This document shows, piece by piece, positions 27,562 through 35,366 of a DNA stretch of 64,000 nt. The position numbers and the translations under genes were made by a program. The notes under the pieces are model-generated. The model saw only the letters and a list, made by a program, of their open reading frames with translations, was not told the origin of the DNA and did not search any database. Positions within the stretch are counted from its first letter, which is position 1; the number at the start of each line of letters is the position of its first letter. The stretch is from JANSWY01 sp965243755 (GTDB lineage: Bacteria > Bacteroidota > Bacteroidia > Cytophagales > Cyclobacteriaceae): contig CBDEVW010000002.1 of assembly GCA_965243755.1 (NCBI GenBank), forward strand, positions 310,001-374,000. The letters are read 5' to 3'.

Positions 27562-27577
27562 CCCAAAATATTTTGGG
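27562..27577. repeat. perfect 16-base palindrome between paralogs B and C
   Basis: CCCAAAAT followed by ATTTTGGG without spacer. It has no T tract on the minus side beyond the following TTTC, so it fits an operator or an RNA-processing site better than a terminator. Confidence 0.6.
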
Positions 27578-27595
27578 CTGATGAATAGAAAATTA

Positions 27596-27844
27596 TTAGA
27601 CAGCTCGCTTCATGTCATCTGTGGCATCACCATCCAATACTTTCTGCTTCATATTGTTTAAATCTCTAACCAACCTATACGCAAGTAGATCTGATTGGTT
27701 TGTCAATTTTAAGATAAGTGAATACCCTTCTTTCATACCACTTCCTTCGTAAAAGAACTGATAATCTTCTTTGCTTCCTTTCTGATACATCCCAGTCTCT
27801 GGGTTGTACCAAATGTATCCGGTGATTTTGTTAGTTTTAGTCAT
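27596..27844 (-). CDS. small paralog C of the GYIWYNP family
   Basis: An 82-residue soluble protein, closest to paralog B: ITGYIWYNPETGMYQKG from residue 7, EDYQFFYEG, YSLILKLTNQSDLLAYRLV and an extended charged C-terminus. Family unknown. Direct repeats with a 21-base period lie about 80 bases upstream of its start. Confidence 0.85.
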   Translation of the reverse strand: MTKTNKITGYIWYNPETGMYQKGSKEDYQFFYEGSGMKEGYSLILKLTNQSDLLAYRLVRDLNNMKQKVLDGDATDDMKRAV

Positions 27845-27923
27845 AGCTCGTTAACATTATGATACAAATAAAAACATTTTAAAGATTGAAATAGTGCCAA
27901 AATCGTTAAGCATCCTGCCAAAA

Positions 27924-27961
27924 ATATTCTGGTTCATGTATCATATATTCTAGTTCATGTA
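27924..27961 (-). promoter_or_regulatory. 21-base phased direct repeats upstream of paralog C
   Basis: The 17-base unit ATATTCTGGTTCATGTA (27924-27940, plus-strand sense) recurs at 27945-27961 with one mismatch. On the gene strand the core is TACATGAAC, twelve bases, TACATGAAC. Eleven bases after the copy nearer the gene comes TTG, the same spacing as at paralog A. A LytTR-type activator site is an inference. Confidence 0.55.
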
Positions 27962-28285
27962 GCGTTTATTCCTGATCACTCGCTTATGGGTCGTACCAAG
28001 GCACATAACGGTGCATTGCTTAAAATGCCCCTTTTGACATAATGAGGGATGGTTTTCAGACTTTTTGCTTATAACGGAAGTGTGAATATGTGGCTAACAA
28101 GCACAGGAGCGTATTGTGTTCGGTTATACGGCTTTCTTTGCATTTTCCCCCAGATTATCCAATTCGACGAAATAAATAAATTGCCAGTTAAGCGGTATAG
28201 TTGATTTACTATTTAATTGGACGGAATGCTGGTGATCTTTACAAAAACGAAGTGATGAATAAGCCAGTTTTCACTATTGAGCATT
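27962..28285. other. non-coding stretch with an imperfect inverted repeat
   Basis: No gene is visible. At 28067-28132 TATAACGGAAGTGTGAATA on the left is an approximate reverse complement of TATTGTGTTCGGTTATA on the right, giving a possible 65-base cruciform or RNA hairpin. The ends ATAAC and GTTAT resemble the outer parts of folded recombination or REP-type sites. No adjacent integrase or transposase is present. Confidence 0.4.
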
Positions 28286-28321
28286 AAAAAAGCTGATCTT
28301 GGAAAGATCAGCTTTTGTTTT
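28286..28321 (-). terminator. terminator of the tRNA-Pro gene
   Basis: AAGCTGATCTT and AAGATCAGCTT pair around a three-base loop; six A at 28286-28291 form a T tract on the minus strand. It begins three bases after the tRNA 3' end. Confidence 0.88.
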
Positions 28322-28323
28322 AG

Positions 28324-28398
28324 TCGGGGTGACTGGATTCGAACCAGCGACCTCTCGCACCCTAAACGAGTGCGCTAACCGGACTGCGCTACACCCCG
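28324..28398 (-). tRNA. tRNA-Pro, anticodon AGG
   Basis: Read on the minus strand: acceptor CGGGGTG/CACCCCG (C1-G72, discriminator A73 as in bacterial Pro tRNAs), D stem GCGC/GCGC, anticodon stem CTCGT/GCGAG with loop TTAGGGT, variable AGGTC, T arm GCTGG-TTCGAAT-CCAGT. U33 then gives anticodon A34-G35-G36 with G37, which is proline. A34 instead of G or T is unusual. CCA is not encoded. Confidence 0.92.
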
Positions 28399-28414
28399 AA
28401 CTAATTTTGGATGA

Positions 28415-28422
28415 CAAATTTA
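28415..28422 (-). promoter_or_regulatory. candidate -7 element of tRNA-Pro
   Basis: TAAATTTG on the minus strand matches TAnnTTTG and ends 16 bases before the tRNA 5' end. Confidence 0.45.
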
Positions 28423-28460
28423 TATCATCCTCGAAATATTACTAGACAATGTGAAAAAAG

Positions 28461-29339
28461 TTATCCAAATAAATCACTACTCAAATACCGGTCTCCCCGG
28501 TCACATGTGATACATACAATTAGTCCGGACTCGATTTGCTCAGACAATCGAATTGCAGCAGCCAGTGCACCCCCACTACTCATACCAGCAAGGATTCCTT
28601 CTTCCTTAGCCATTCTACGGGTCATTTCTGTCGCTTCTTCTTCGCTGACATCAATGATACGATCCACACGTTCTTTTTCATAAATTTTCGGCAAGAACTC
28701 CGGAGACCACCTTCTGATGCCTGGTATTCTTGATCCATCAGTAGGTTGTGTCCCAATAATCTGAATATCGGGGTTTTGTTCTTTTAAGTACCTGGAAACT
28801 CCCATGATGGTACCAGTGGTGCCCATTGCAGAAACAAAATGCGTGATTTTACCAGCAGTGTCTTTCCAAATCTCCGGACCAGTGGTTTTATAGTGCATTT
28901 TCCAGTTATCTGGATTCGCAAACTGATTGAGAATATAATACCCTTCTTTTTCTGCCATTTCTTCGGCCAGCTCCCTCGAATATTCTATGGTTTTATCAGC
29001 CGGTGTTAGGATGACCTTTGCGCCATATGCTTCCATTGAGAGCACTCTCTCCTTTGTAGAATTATCAGGCATGATTAAGGTCATGTTGACGCCAAGGACT
29101 TTGGAGACCATTGCCAGCGCAATTCCAGTATTACCACTGGTTGCTTCCACCAGTTGATCTCCCGGTTTAATATCCCCCCGCTCCAGTGCACTTTTGATCA
29201 TGTTGTATGCAGCACGATCTTTAACGCTACCTCCTGGGTTTTGCCCCTCGAGCTTGGCAAATATTTTAACCTTTTTATTCGTAGGGATACTGGTCAACTC
29301 CACCTGGGGTGTGTTTCCAATTAAGTTAAACAAATCCAT
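28461..29339 (-). CDS. cysM: cysteine synthase (O-acetylserine sulfhydrylase)
   Basis: A 292-residue PLP enzyme making cysteine from O-acetylserine and sulfide. The PLP lysine is Lys40 in NPGGSVKDRAA, the phosphate-binding loop is EATSGNTGIA near residues 66-73, and SAMGTTGTIMG follows near 168. The length and sequence are closer to CysM than CysK, though this does not settle the sulfur source. It lies five bases after cysE, forming a cysteine operon. Confidence 0.93.
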   Translation of the reverse strand: MDLFNLIGNTPQVELTSIPTNKKVKIFAKLEGQNPGGSVKDRAAYNMIKSALERGDIKPGDQLVEATSGNTGIALAMVSKVLGVNMTLIMPDNSTKERVLSMEAYGAKVILTPADKTIEYSRELAEEMAEKEGYYILNQFANPDNWKMHYKTTGPEIWKDTAGKITHFVSAMGTTGTIMGVSRYLKEQNPDIQIIGTQPTDGSRIPGIRRWSPEFLPKIYEKERVDRIIDVSEEEATEMTRRMAKEEGILAGMSSGGALAAAIRLSEQIESGLIVCITCDRGDRYLSSDLFG

Positions 29340-29344
29340 TTTCT

Positions 29345-30178
29345 CTAATTTTTTTTATAGACGTAGAGGTCAGTTTCCTCAGTATCGCTATTGTGCATTT
29401 TTGCTTTATAATAAATTTTTGTGTTGGCCGGAATGCTCCTTGTCAACCAGACGTTTCCACCTACAATACTATTGGCTCCAATAATGGTGTCTCCCCCTAG
29501 AATAGTTGCTCCTGCATAAATAACCACATTATCCTCAATGGTTGGATGCCTTTTGGTCTCCGCATCCTTTTTGTCGACACTTAACCCTCCAAGAGTTACG
29601 CCCTGGTAAATTTTTACATTGTTTCCGATTACTGTAGTTTCACCAATTACCACACCGGTACCATGATCAATGCAAAAGTGTTCTCCAATTTTTGCTGCGG
29701 GATGGATGTCGATTCCGGTCTTGCTGTGCGCATGCTCGGTAATTATTCTGGGAATGATCTTAACACCCCTTGTTTGTAAAGCATGAGCAACGCGATAAGC
29801 CGCAATGGCATAAAACCCCGGGTATGTTCTTATGACCTCACTCTCGCTTTTAGCAGCCGGATCACCTTCGTACATCGCCTTGATATCATCTAGTATTTTT
29901 CCATGAATTTCAGGAAGTTCCCGAAAAAAGCTTTCTGCAACATCCTCCAGATCAACCACACCATGCATTGGGTTACGGGTTAGCATTTCATGCAACTCCA
30001 GCTTAAGTTTCTCCAGGTGCAATTCCAGTTCTTTCTGCGAGGAAAATGTTCGTTTGGAGAAATCCGGGAAAAGTGTTTGCAACAAATCAACAAAGAATTG
30101 TGCGATGACCACAGGAGAAGGACATTTTGGACAATCCTGATGACTTTGAAATAATTTTTTATAAAAAGAGTCAGTCAT
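29345..30178 (-). CDS. cysE: serine O-acetyltransferase
   Basis: A 277-residue left-handed beta-helix acetyltransferase making O-acetylserine. It has an N-terminal helical part, then TGIDIHPAAKIG, catalytic DHGTG with His172, GNNVKIYQGVTLG, His211 in KRHPTIEDN and a hexapeptide series. Cys at residues 16 and 19 form CPKCP near the start. The arrangement with cysM downstream points to cysteine biosynthesis; the longer N-terminus is the plant/EpsC-like type. Confidence 0.93.
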   Translation of the reverse strand: MTDSFYKKLFQSHQDCPKCPSPVVIAQFFVDLLQTLFPDFSKRTFSSQKELELHLEKLKLELHEMLTRNPMHGVVDLEDVAESFFRELPEIHGKILDDIKAMYEGDPAAKSESEVIRTYPGFYAIAAYRVAHALQTRGVKIIPRIITEHAHSKTGIDIHPAAKIGEHFCIDHGTGVVIGETTVIGNNVKIYQGVTLGGLSVDKKDAETKRHPTIEDNVVIYAGATILGGDTIIGANSIVGGNVWLTRSIPANTKIYYKAKMHNSDTEETDLYVYKKN

Positions 30179-30292
30179 AAATCTTCAATCGGATTTGAGA
30201 TCAAATTGTTCCATTAATGGGTCAGAATGTGAATATAGAACGGTAACCTTAGGAATGAAAGAATGAATGGCGATAACTGACGAGTTTGACTG

Positions 30293-31015
30293 CTACCTTA
30301 GCATTTCTTCGAAAGGATTGATACCATTATTTAATGCTTCCACATTAGTGGCGGACTCCACATTTGAGATTTCAATCGTGGTGGGACCTTTATGCATTTG
30401 AGGTAACATAGCACCCCCATCAATAGTTTTCCAGTTTTCCCAGCTAAATGAAAGTCCTCCTACGGGGATCATTTGCACCCACATTTCCCACTTATAAGGT
30501 TTGCCTGTTTCATCCAAATACCACAAATAGCTATCACCTGGTGTAACACCCCCGGAGCTATAGAATACAAGCAAAGCATCCCCCTCTTCAGTATTGACGA
30601 TGGCTCGGGTGGTTCCTGGGTCGAAAGCCTTGTAATGTGCAACTAGCCAAAAGCTGTCATTAGCAAAATAGGCATAGGCTTTTTCAATCAACTCCTGATC
30701 ATTTGCTCCTTCCTCTTTATTCAATACCAGGCCTTCCCTGTTTTGCGTGTTTATAACCACCTCAGCATCTTTCGATTTGACCAGCACAAGAGCATTTGCT
30801 TTATCCCAAATGAAGGTGTGAATGCCTTTAAAAGTCCATTTTATATATCTGATGGAGTCCCAGGCAGCTTTATTTGTCGCTAATTCCATTTTCCTGGCCA
30901 ACTGATCTGCTTCAGGCCCAATTTTTCCTTCAGGTTTTGGTTGATCGATTACCCAGATGACGATGGCAAATGTCACTATAATTGCGATCAGGGCAATTCC
31001 AATTTTTTTAATCAT
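30293..31015 (-). CDS. hypothetical protein with one N-terminal membrane anchor
   Basis: A 240-residue protein with one hydrophobic segment at about residues 5-24 (IGIALIAIIVTFAIVIWV) and an exported globular body. WTFKGIHTFIWDKANAL and YLWYLDETGKPYKWEMW resemble beta strands of a lipoprotein-carrier-like or sensor sheet, but I cannot assign a family. It follows the M14 peptidase gene by 15 bases and may be cotranscribed with it. Confidence 0.7.
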   Translation of the reverse strand: MIKKIGIALIAIIVTFAIVIWVIDQPKPEGKIGPEADQLARKMELATNKAAWDSIRYIKWTFKGIHTFIWDKANALVLVKSKDAEVVINTQNREGLVLNKEEGANDQELIEKAYAYFANDSFWLVAHYKAFDPGTTRAIVNTEEGDALLVFYSSGGVTPGDSYLWYLDETGKPYKWEMWVQMIPVGGLSFSWENWKTIDGGAMLPQMHKGPTTIEISNVESATNVEALNNGINPFEEMLR

Positions 31016-31030
31016 GAGTTTACTCTTTGT

Positions 31031-33550
31031 TTAGTTTCCAACAATGAAAAGCGCATTTGAAAACAGAATCTTGCCTTCATACCAAAAATTACGAAACAGT
31101 GGATTGTCCACAAAGTAAATAATCTGCCCATTTCCCAGCGTTTCAACCCCAAAAACAAGGGTCTCTTGTAGCCTTTTTTGCAAATCTTCCCCTACAAAGC
31201 CGCTGACCAGGTTGGCATTGGATTGTATTCTTCCAATGTTTCCAGAGCCTGAAAGATAGCTGTACCTGGTGCCGCTAGTTTTTAAGGTGTAGTAGTCATC
31301 ATGTAAGCCAAAGGTAAAAGGGTGAGAAAGGTCCAGGTCGACTTTGAATATTGCTCCGGCAGTAGTGCCTTTGAGCCAGTTTCGGGTTTGGTCGCCATGT
31401 GAAATGAGTGCATCATCTTTTTCCTGATAGGTGGAGGCAAGCAGGGTTTCTTCGTCCTCATCAAAGTAGGTTGTCAGGCTGGTGTATTCACTGTCTTTAA
31501 ACTTTTTTAAAGCTCCTTCAATCAAAATAAGCTTGCCACCATTTCTAGCCCAGTCAATCAGTTGTTTTATTTTAGAAGTTGACAGATTTGGGTATTGGCC
31601 TGAAGGAAGAATAATAGTATTATATGAATCCAAATTGACGCGATCTATGTAATCTAACCGCAGGATTGTGAAGGGATGTTGCAGCTCCTGCTCCAGAAAG
31701 TAACGAACTTCGCCAAATGAGAGGGACGAACTTCCCTCACCACCAATGACAGCAATGTTGGGCTTTCTCAAAAAAGTCACTGCATCAGACCCTAAATCCG
31801 GACCATAATCTGAGAAACCAGAAGATATTGGGATTAGAGCCCTCTGGTGTTCATTTGCTAAATCAGTAATCCTGTTTTCAAACAAACCATTATTTCCTGC
31901 CCTGGTGATCACTACGGAAGGCTCAATTTCGATCCCATCAAAGCTGGCGGCTTGTCTGAGGAACCTGACAGTAAAATTATTTTTATGAAGGGTAGATAAA
32001 AATTTCGCATCCTCAATACTGTTCCATTTTGAAATGTATGCGTAAGGTTGTTTATCGGTGCGGGTAGTGATTTGAGTACTTTGTTGATTTGACCGGTTGA
32101 CCTCAATCGTACTTTCATTGGCATAGGCCTCAAGACCATAGAAATAGGGAGCTGCCCATCCGGTAATATCATAAGTTAAACTGTCAATTAATTTTGTAGA
32201 GGGCTCAAAGAGTACCTCAGCAAGCACACCTTTGGGTTGATTGCCCGGAATTACAATATCGTTTGCAGTAAGCGTGTAATTTCTGATTGACCTTGATGTA
32301 TAATGAAACCCCTTCATATTTCTTATGGTGTTCACTTTTCCGTACCAAATCCCATTTTTATCAAGCCATCTGAGCAGGTGGTTAACCCGGTCCTGATTGG
32401 TGTTTTTGATTACAAAGGATTTGTATTTGCCCACATTACCATTAACTGCTTCTTCGAAGAATTTTTCAAAATTTTCAAGTAACCTGGAACTATGAAGAGA
32501 GGCCATTTCGACCGTGGACAACCCTGTTGTTTTATGGTGTTCAATTCTGTCCCTAAGGGTAAGGAGTTGTCCATCTTCAAGGTATACTCCCAGTCCGGCA
32601 CCACCATGCCCGGCTTGTTCATAGGTCATGCCAATAGCCCCATTAAAGGTAGGATAGGTGTCTCCGTAGCTGGGATATAAGAGGTCAAACACTTCTCCGG
32701 TGAAATAGAGCCATCCATTTTCATCAAAGTATTTGGCATGGTTTCTACCAATTTCCTGTTGAAAGCTTCTTTGCCATGGGGAAATTAATTCATGGTAAGG
32801 AGCGGCAGCCGGAGCGAAATAGTACGGATCATTTATGCCCTGCTCATGAAAATCGACATGAATTTGCGGCAGCCATTTACTGTATTCAATTATTCTTTCT
32901 TTTGTTTCAATTTGAGATTGCCATGCCCAGTCTCTGTTAAGGTCAAATAAATAGTGGTTTGCTCTACCTCCTGGCCACAACTCTTTGTGTTCAGCATCAT
33001 TACTGCTGGGGTTGAAAGGCAGGTTGCCCCATTGCTCGTAGAAGTGAACGTATCGCTCCCTTCCGTCCGGGTTAAGACAGGGATCAATGATGACAACTGT
33101 GTTTTCAAGATATTGGTTGAATTTACTTTGTTTATCCAGTAACTCATAGGCAGTAATCATGGCAGCCTCCGAAGAACTGCTTTCGTTTCCGTGCACATTA
33201 TAGCTTAACCAAACAATGGAGACATTAGACTCAGGGATGCCGGTTTCCAGCTTTGCCCTTTTCAGGTTATCGATTCTGATTTTATCTAATTGTCGTAAGT
33301 TTTGATCGGCAGAAATAATGGCCAACATCAGTGGTCTACCTTCATAGGTACGGCCGTATTCTCTGATAAAAATGTTTTCTGACTCAGCTTCCAGGTGTTC
33401 AAAGTAGTCAATGACTTGATGGTGATGACTAAACCTGGCGCCTAATTCATAACCCAAAAATTCGCCAGGTGTTTTAGGTTGAGTTATTCCCAGGTGGGCA
33501 AAGGCTAACAGCATTAACAGGAAGAGAAGCGATGGGTTAATTTGATTCAT
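31031..33550 (-). CDS. M14 family zinc carboxypeptidase, secreted
   Basis: An 839-residue exported protein: signal peptide to about residue 22, then a peptidase M14 domain with zinc motif His120-x-x-Glu123 in NVHGNESSSSE, DPCLNPDGRERYV near 155, HVDFHE at 231-236 and the catalytic Glu311 in MTYEQAG. The second half contains a ThuA/GATase-like beta-alpha region (RKPNIAVIGGEGSSSLSFG) often seen in these large peptidases. It degrades peptides or proteins outside the inner membrane. Confidence 0.93.
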   Translation of the reverse strand: MNQINPSLLFLLMLLAFAHLGITQPKTPGEFLGYELGARFSHHHQVIDYFEHLEAESENIFIREYGRTYEGRPLMLAIISADQNLRQLDKIRIDNLKRAKLETGIPESNVSIVWLSYNVHGNESSSSEAAMITAYELLDKQSKFNQYLENTVVIIDPCLNPDGRERYVHFYEQWGNLPFNPSSNDAEHKELWPGGRANHYLFDLNRDWAWQSQIETKERIIEYSKWLPQIHVDFHEQGINDPYYFAPAAAPYHELISPWQRSFQQEIGRNHAKYFDENGWLYFTGEVFDLLYPSYGDTYPTFNGAIGMTYEQAGHGGAGLGVYLEDGQLLTLRDRIEHHKTTGLSTVEMASLHSSRLLENFEKFFEEAVNGNVGKYKSFVIKNTNQDRVNHLLRWLDKNGIWYGKVNTIRNMKGFHYTSRSIRNYTLTANDIVIPGNQPKGVLAEVLFEPSTKLIDSLTYDITGWAAPYFYGLEAYANESTIEVNRSNQQSTQITTRTDKQPYAYISKWNSIEDAKFLSTLHKNNFTVRFLRQAASFDGIEIEPSVVITRAGNNGLFENRITDLANEHQRALIPISSGFSDYGPDLGSDAVTFLRKPNIAVIGGEGSSSLSFGEVRYFLEQELQHPFTILRLDYIDRVNLDSYNTIILPSGQYPNLSTSKIKQLIDWARNGGKLILIEGALKKFKDSEYTSLTTYFDEDEETLLASTYQEKDDALISHGDQTRNWLKGTTAGAIFKVDLDLSHPFTFGLHDDYYTLKTSGTRYSYLSGSGNIGRIQSNANLVSGFVGEDLQKRLQETLVFGVETLGNGQIIYFVDNPLFRNFWYEGKILFSNALFIVGN

Positions 33551-33605
33551 TTTTGTGTCACGTGTTAAAAATGGTAATATACGCTAAAATAGTTTTGGAC
33601 TTTTG

Positions 33606-33636
33606 TTTGACGTCCTTTTACTGTTGGGTAGATTTG
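33606..33636 (+). promoter_or_regulatory. Bacteroidota-type promoter of tpx
   Basis: TTTG (33606-33609), 19 bases, TAGATTTG (33629-33636): a perfect match to the phylum consensus, 24 bases before the ATG at 33661. It rules out starts further upstream. Confidence 0.75.
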
Positions 33637-33660
33637 ATAAAAACTAAATCGACTTTTACT

Positions 33661-34161
33661 ATGGCAGAAATTACACTAAAAGGTAACCCCATTCATACCA
33701 TTGGCGACCTTCCCGCTCTAGGATCCAAGGCACCAGAATTTAAGTTAGTAAAATCCGACCTTTCAGAGGTGTCTCTCTCAGATTTTTCTGGAAAGAAAGT
33801 CATCCTGAACATATTTCCAAGTGTTGATACTGGAACCTGTGCAGCTTCCGTGCGGGCATTTAATGCAAAAGCATCCTCTTTGGACAACACAGTAGTATTG
33901 TGCATATCAATGGATCTTCCGTTTGCTCATGCAAGGTTTTGTGGTGCCGAGGGATTAAACGACGTGATTAGTTTATCAGGCTTTAGAGATAACGGACAGT
34001 TCCAAAAAGATTATGGAATTGGATTAATAGACGGACCGCTTAAAGGCCTCAATGCAAGATCAATAGTTGTTATAGATGATTCAGGAAAGGTGGTTCATAC
34101 GCAACTGGTTTCCGAAACAGTGGACGAGCCTGATTACGAATCTGCACTGGCGGCTTTGTAA
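33661..34161 (+). CDS. tpx: thiol peroxidase
   Basis: A 166-residue atypical two-Cys peroxiredoxin of the Tpx type, reducing hydroperoxides. The thioredoxin fold carries the peroxidatic Cys60 in FPSVDTGTCAASVR and the resolving Cys94 in ARFCGAEG, both at the expected places; Cys81 is extra. The start at 33661 is supported by the promoter and by the family start. The stop and the ATG of the next gene share TAATG, so they are coupled. Confidence 0.96.
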   Translation: MAEITLKGNPIHTIGDLPALGSKAPEFKLVKSDLSEVSLSDFSGKKVILNIFPSVDTGTCAASVRAFNAKASSLDNTVVLCISMDLPFAHARFCGAEGLNDVISLSGFRDNGQFQKDYGIGLIDGPLKGLNARSIVVIDDSGKVVHTQLVSETVDEPDYESALAAL

Positions 34162-35366
34162 TGAATATGATCACATATAGTGACAAAGGAAAAAAGATGG
34201 GGTGCGCTCAAATCTTTTTTCTTTTGTTTGGATTAATGGTTGCCGGAGGATCACTGTTTTTCCTGGTCATTATGTATGTTGTTGATGAGAAGGAGTCAGC
34301 GTCGTATCTGTATTATGGGATTCCTCCACTTTCAATTGGTTTGCTAGCAATTTTTACTGCAATCAGGAATTTTAGGTTCAGCTATCGATATACCGTAGAA
34401 CTTAACAAATCAAGCAAGAAGCTTATCTTCTTCAAAGAGTCAAAAGATCAGAAGCTGGAAATTCCTTTCTCCGAGTTTTCAAAAATCCTGCTCGTAAAAT
34501 CTCATGTTTCAGGTGCTGGCAGTATGTCATCAACACAGCATATGCATTATCAGATTTATATTCAGTTGATCGATGGCGCCTGGTTTTGGTTATACTCTAC
34601 CACAAGGAAAGAGGTTTTTATCGAGGAGGTAAACAGGTTAAAAACATTTTTAAACCTCCCCGTAGAGGATCAGTCTGGTTGCTCACTTGATAGTGATGGA
34701 GAAACATATGATGGCGGTCAAAGGAAAAGAGTACTGGAGCCTTCCAGGTTTGTAAAAATTGAATCCAACCAAATTGGTAAAACAATATCAATTTCGAAAC
34801 CAGGCTACTTCATTGATGAGGTAATCAAACTGCTACTTTTGGTTTTCCTGGGTAGTTTGGTTAATATCATGGTTAACGCATTGGCTTATAGCCCGTTGGT
34901 TGTACAGCTTATGATGTTTGTTGTGTTTGGTGCGTTTTTACTGATCATGATTGGGTTTGTGTTTATCCTGGGCAGCAAGAAGTATTATGTGACCGTAAAC
35001 CGAGAGGGCCTTATTTTGCAATTGCACTTCCCGTACAAATGGATTGATAAAAAACTGGGAAGAACCATAACCATCCCTAAATCAGAGATCATGCAAATTC
35101 GGACCTCAAGGTTGCATGAAGGGCACTTTTGGTTGTCTTGTATAACCAGCTCCACGGTCTCTCTGAAAGATTCTGTTTTATTTGGAATGGGTGCGTTTTC
35201 CGGAAGGAAACTAATGTCCACCATGAATAAAGAAAATGTACTTGGGCTATGGGAGGTTCCTAATTATGCCAAACATCGTGATACAGCGAATTTCATGGAC
35301 CTCTATTATATTGAACAATGGCTTCAGGATCAGCTGCAACTTCAGGAATCAACCATTGATGCCTAA
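34161..35366 (+). CDS. membrane protein with two hydrophobic hairpins, unassigned
   Basis: A 401-residue protein with hydrophobic pairs at about residues 15-40 and 48-66, and again at about 218-275. The soluble parts start YRYTVELNKSSKKLIFFKE and KYYVTVNREGLILQLHFPY, which look like duplicated PH-like beta domains of the type in small membrane sensors. No family name can be given. It is coupled to tpx upstream and to the SGNH hydrolase downstream (TAATG at both junctions). Confidence 0.75.
   Translation: MNMITYSDKGKKMGCAQIFFLLFGLMVAGGSLFFLVIMYVVDEKESASYLYYGIPPLSIGLLAIFTAIRNFRFSYRYTVELNKSSKKLIFFKESKDQKLEIPFSEFSKILLVKSHVSGAGSMSSTQHMHYQIYIQLIDGAWFWLYSTTRKEVFIEEVNRLKTFLNLPVEDQSGCSLDSDGETYDGGQRKRVLEPSRFVKIESNQIGKTISISKPGYFIDEVIKLLLLVFLGSLVNIMVNALAYSPLVVQLMMFVVFGAFLLIMIGFVFILGSKKYYVTVNREGLILQLHFPYKWIDKKLGRTITIPKSEIMQIRTSRLHEGHFWLSCITSSTVSLKDSVLFGMGAFSGRKLMSTMNKENVLGLWEVPNYAKHRDTANFMDLYYIEQWLQDQLQLQESTIDA

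Noticed and set aside
28067..28132. End of an insertion sequence
   Set aside because: No transposase, target-site duplication or second end was found.
33553..33660. Longer tpx start at 33553
   Set aside because: A near-perfect promoter at 33606-33636 lies inside it, and family members start at MAEITLKG.
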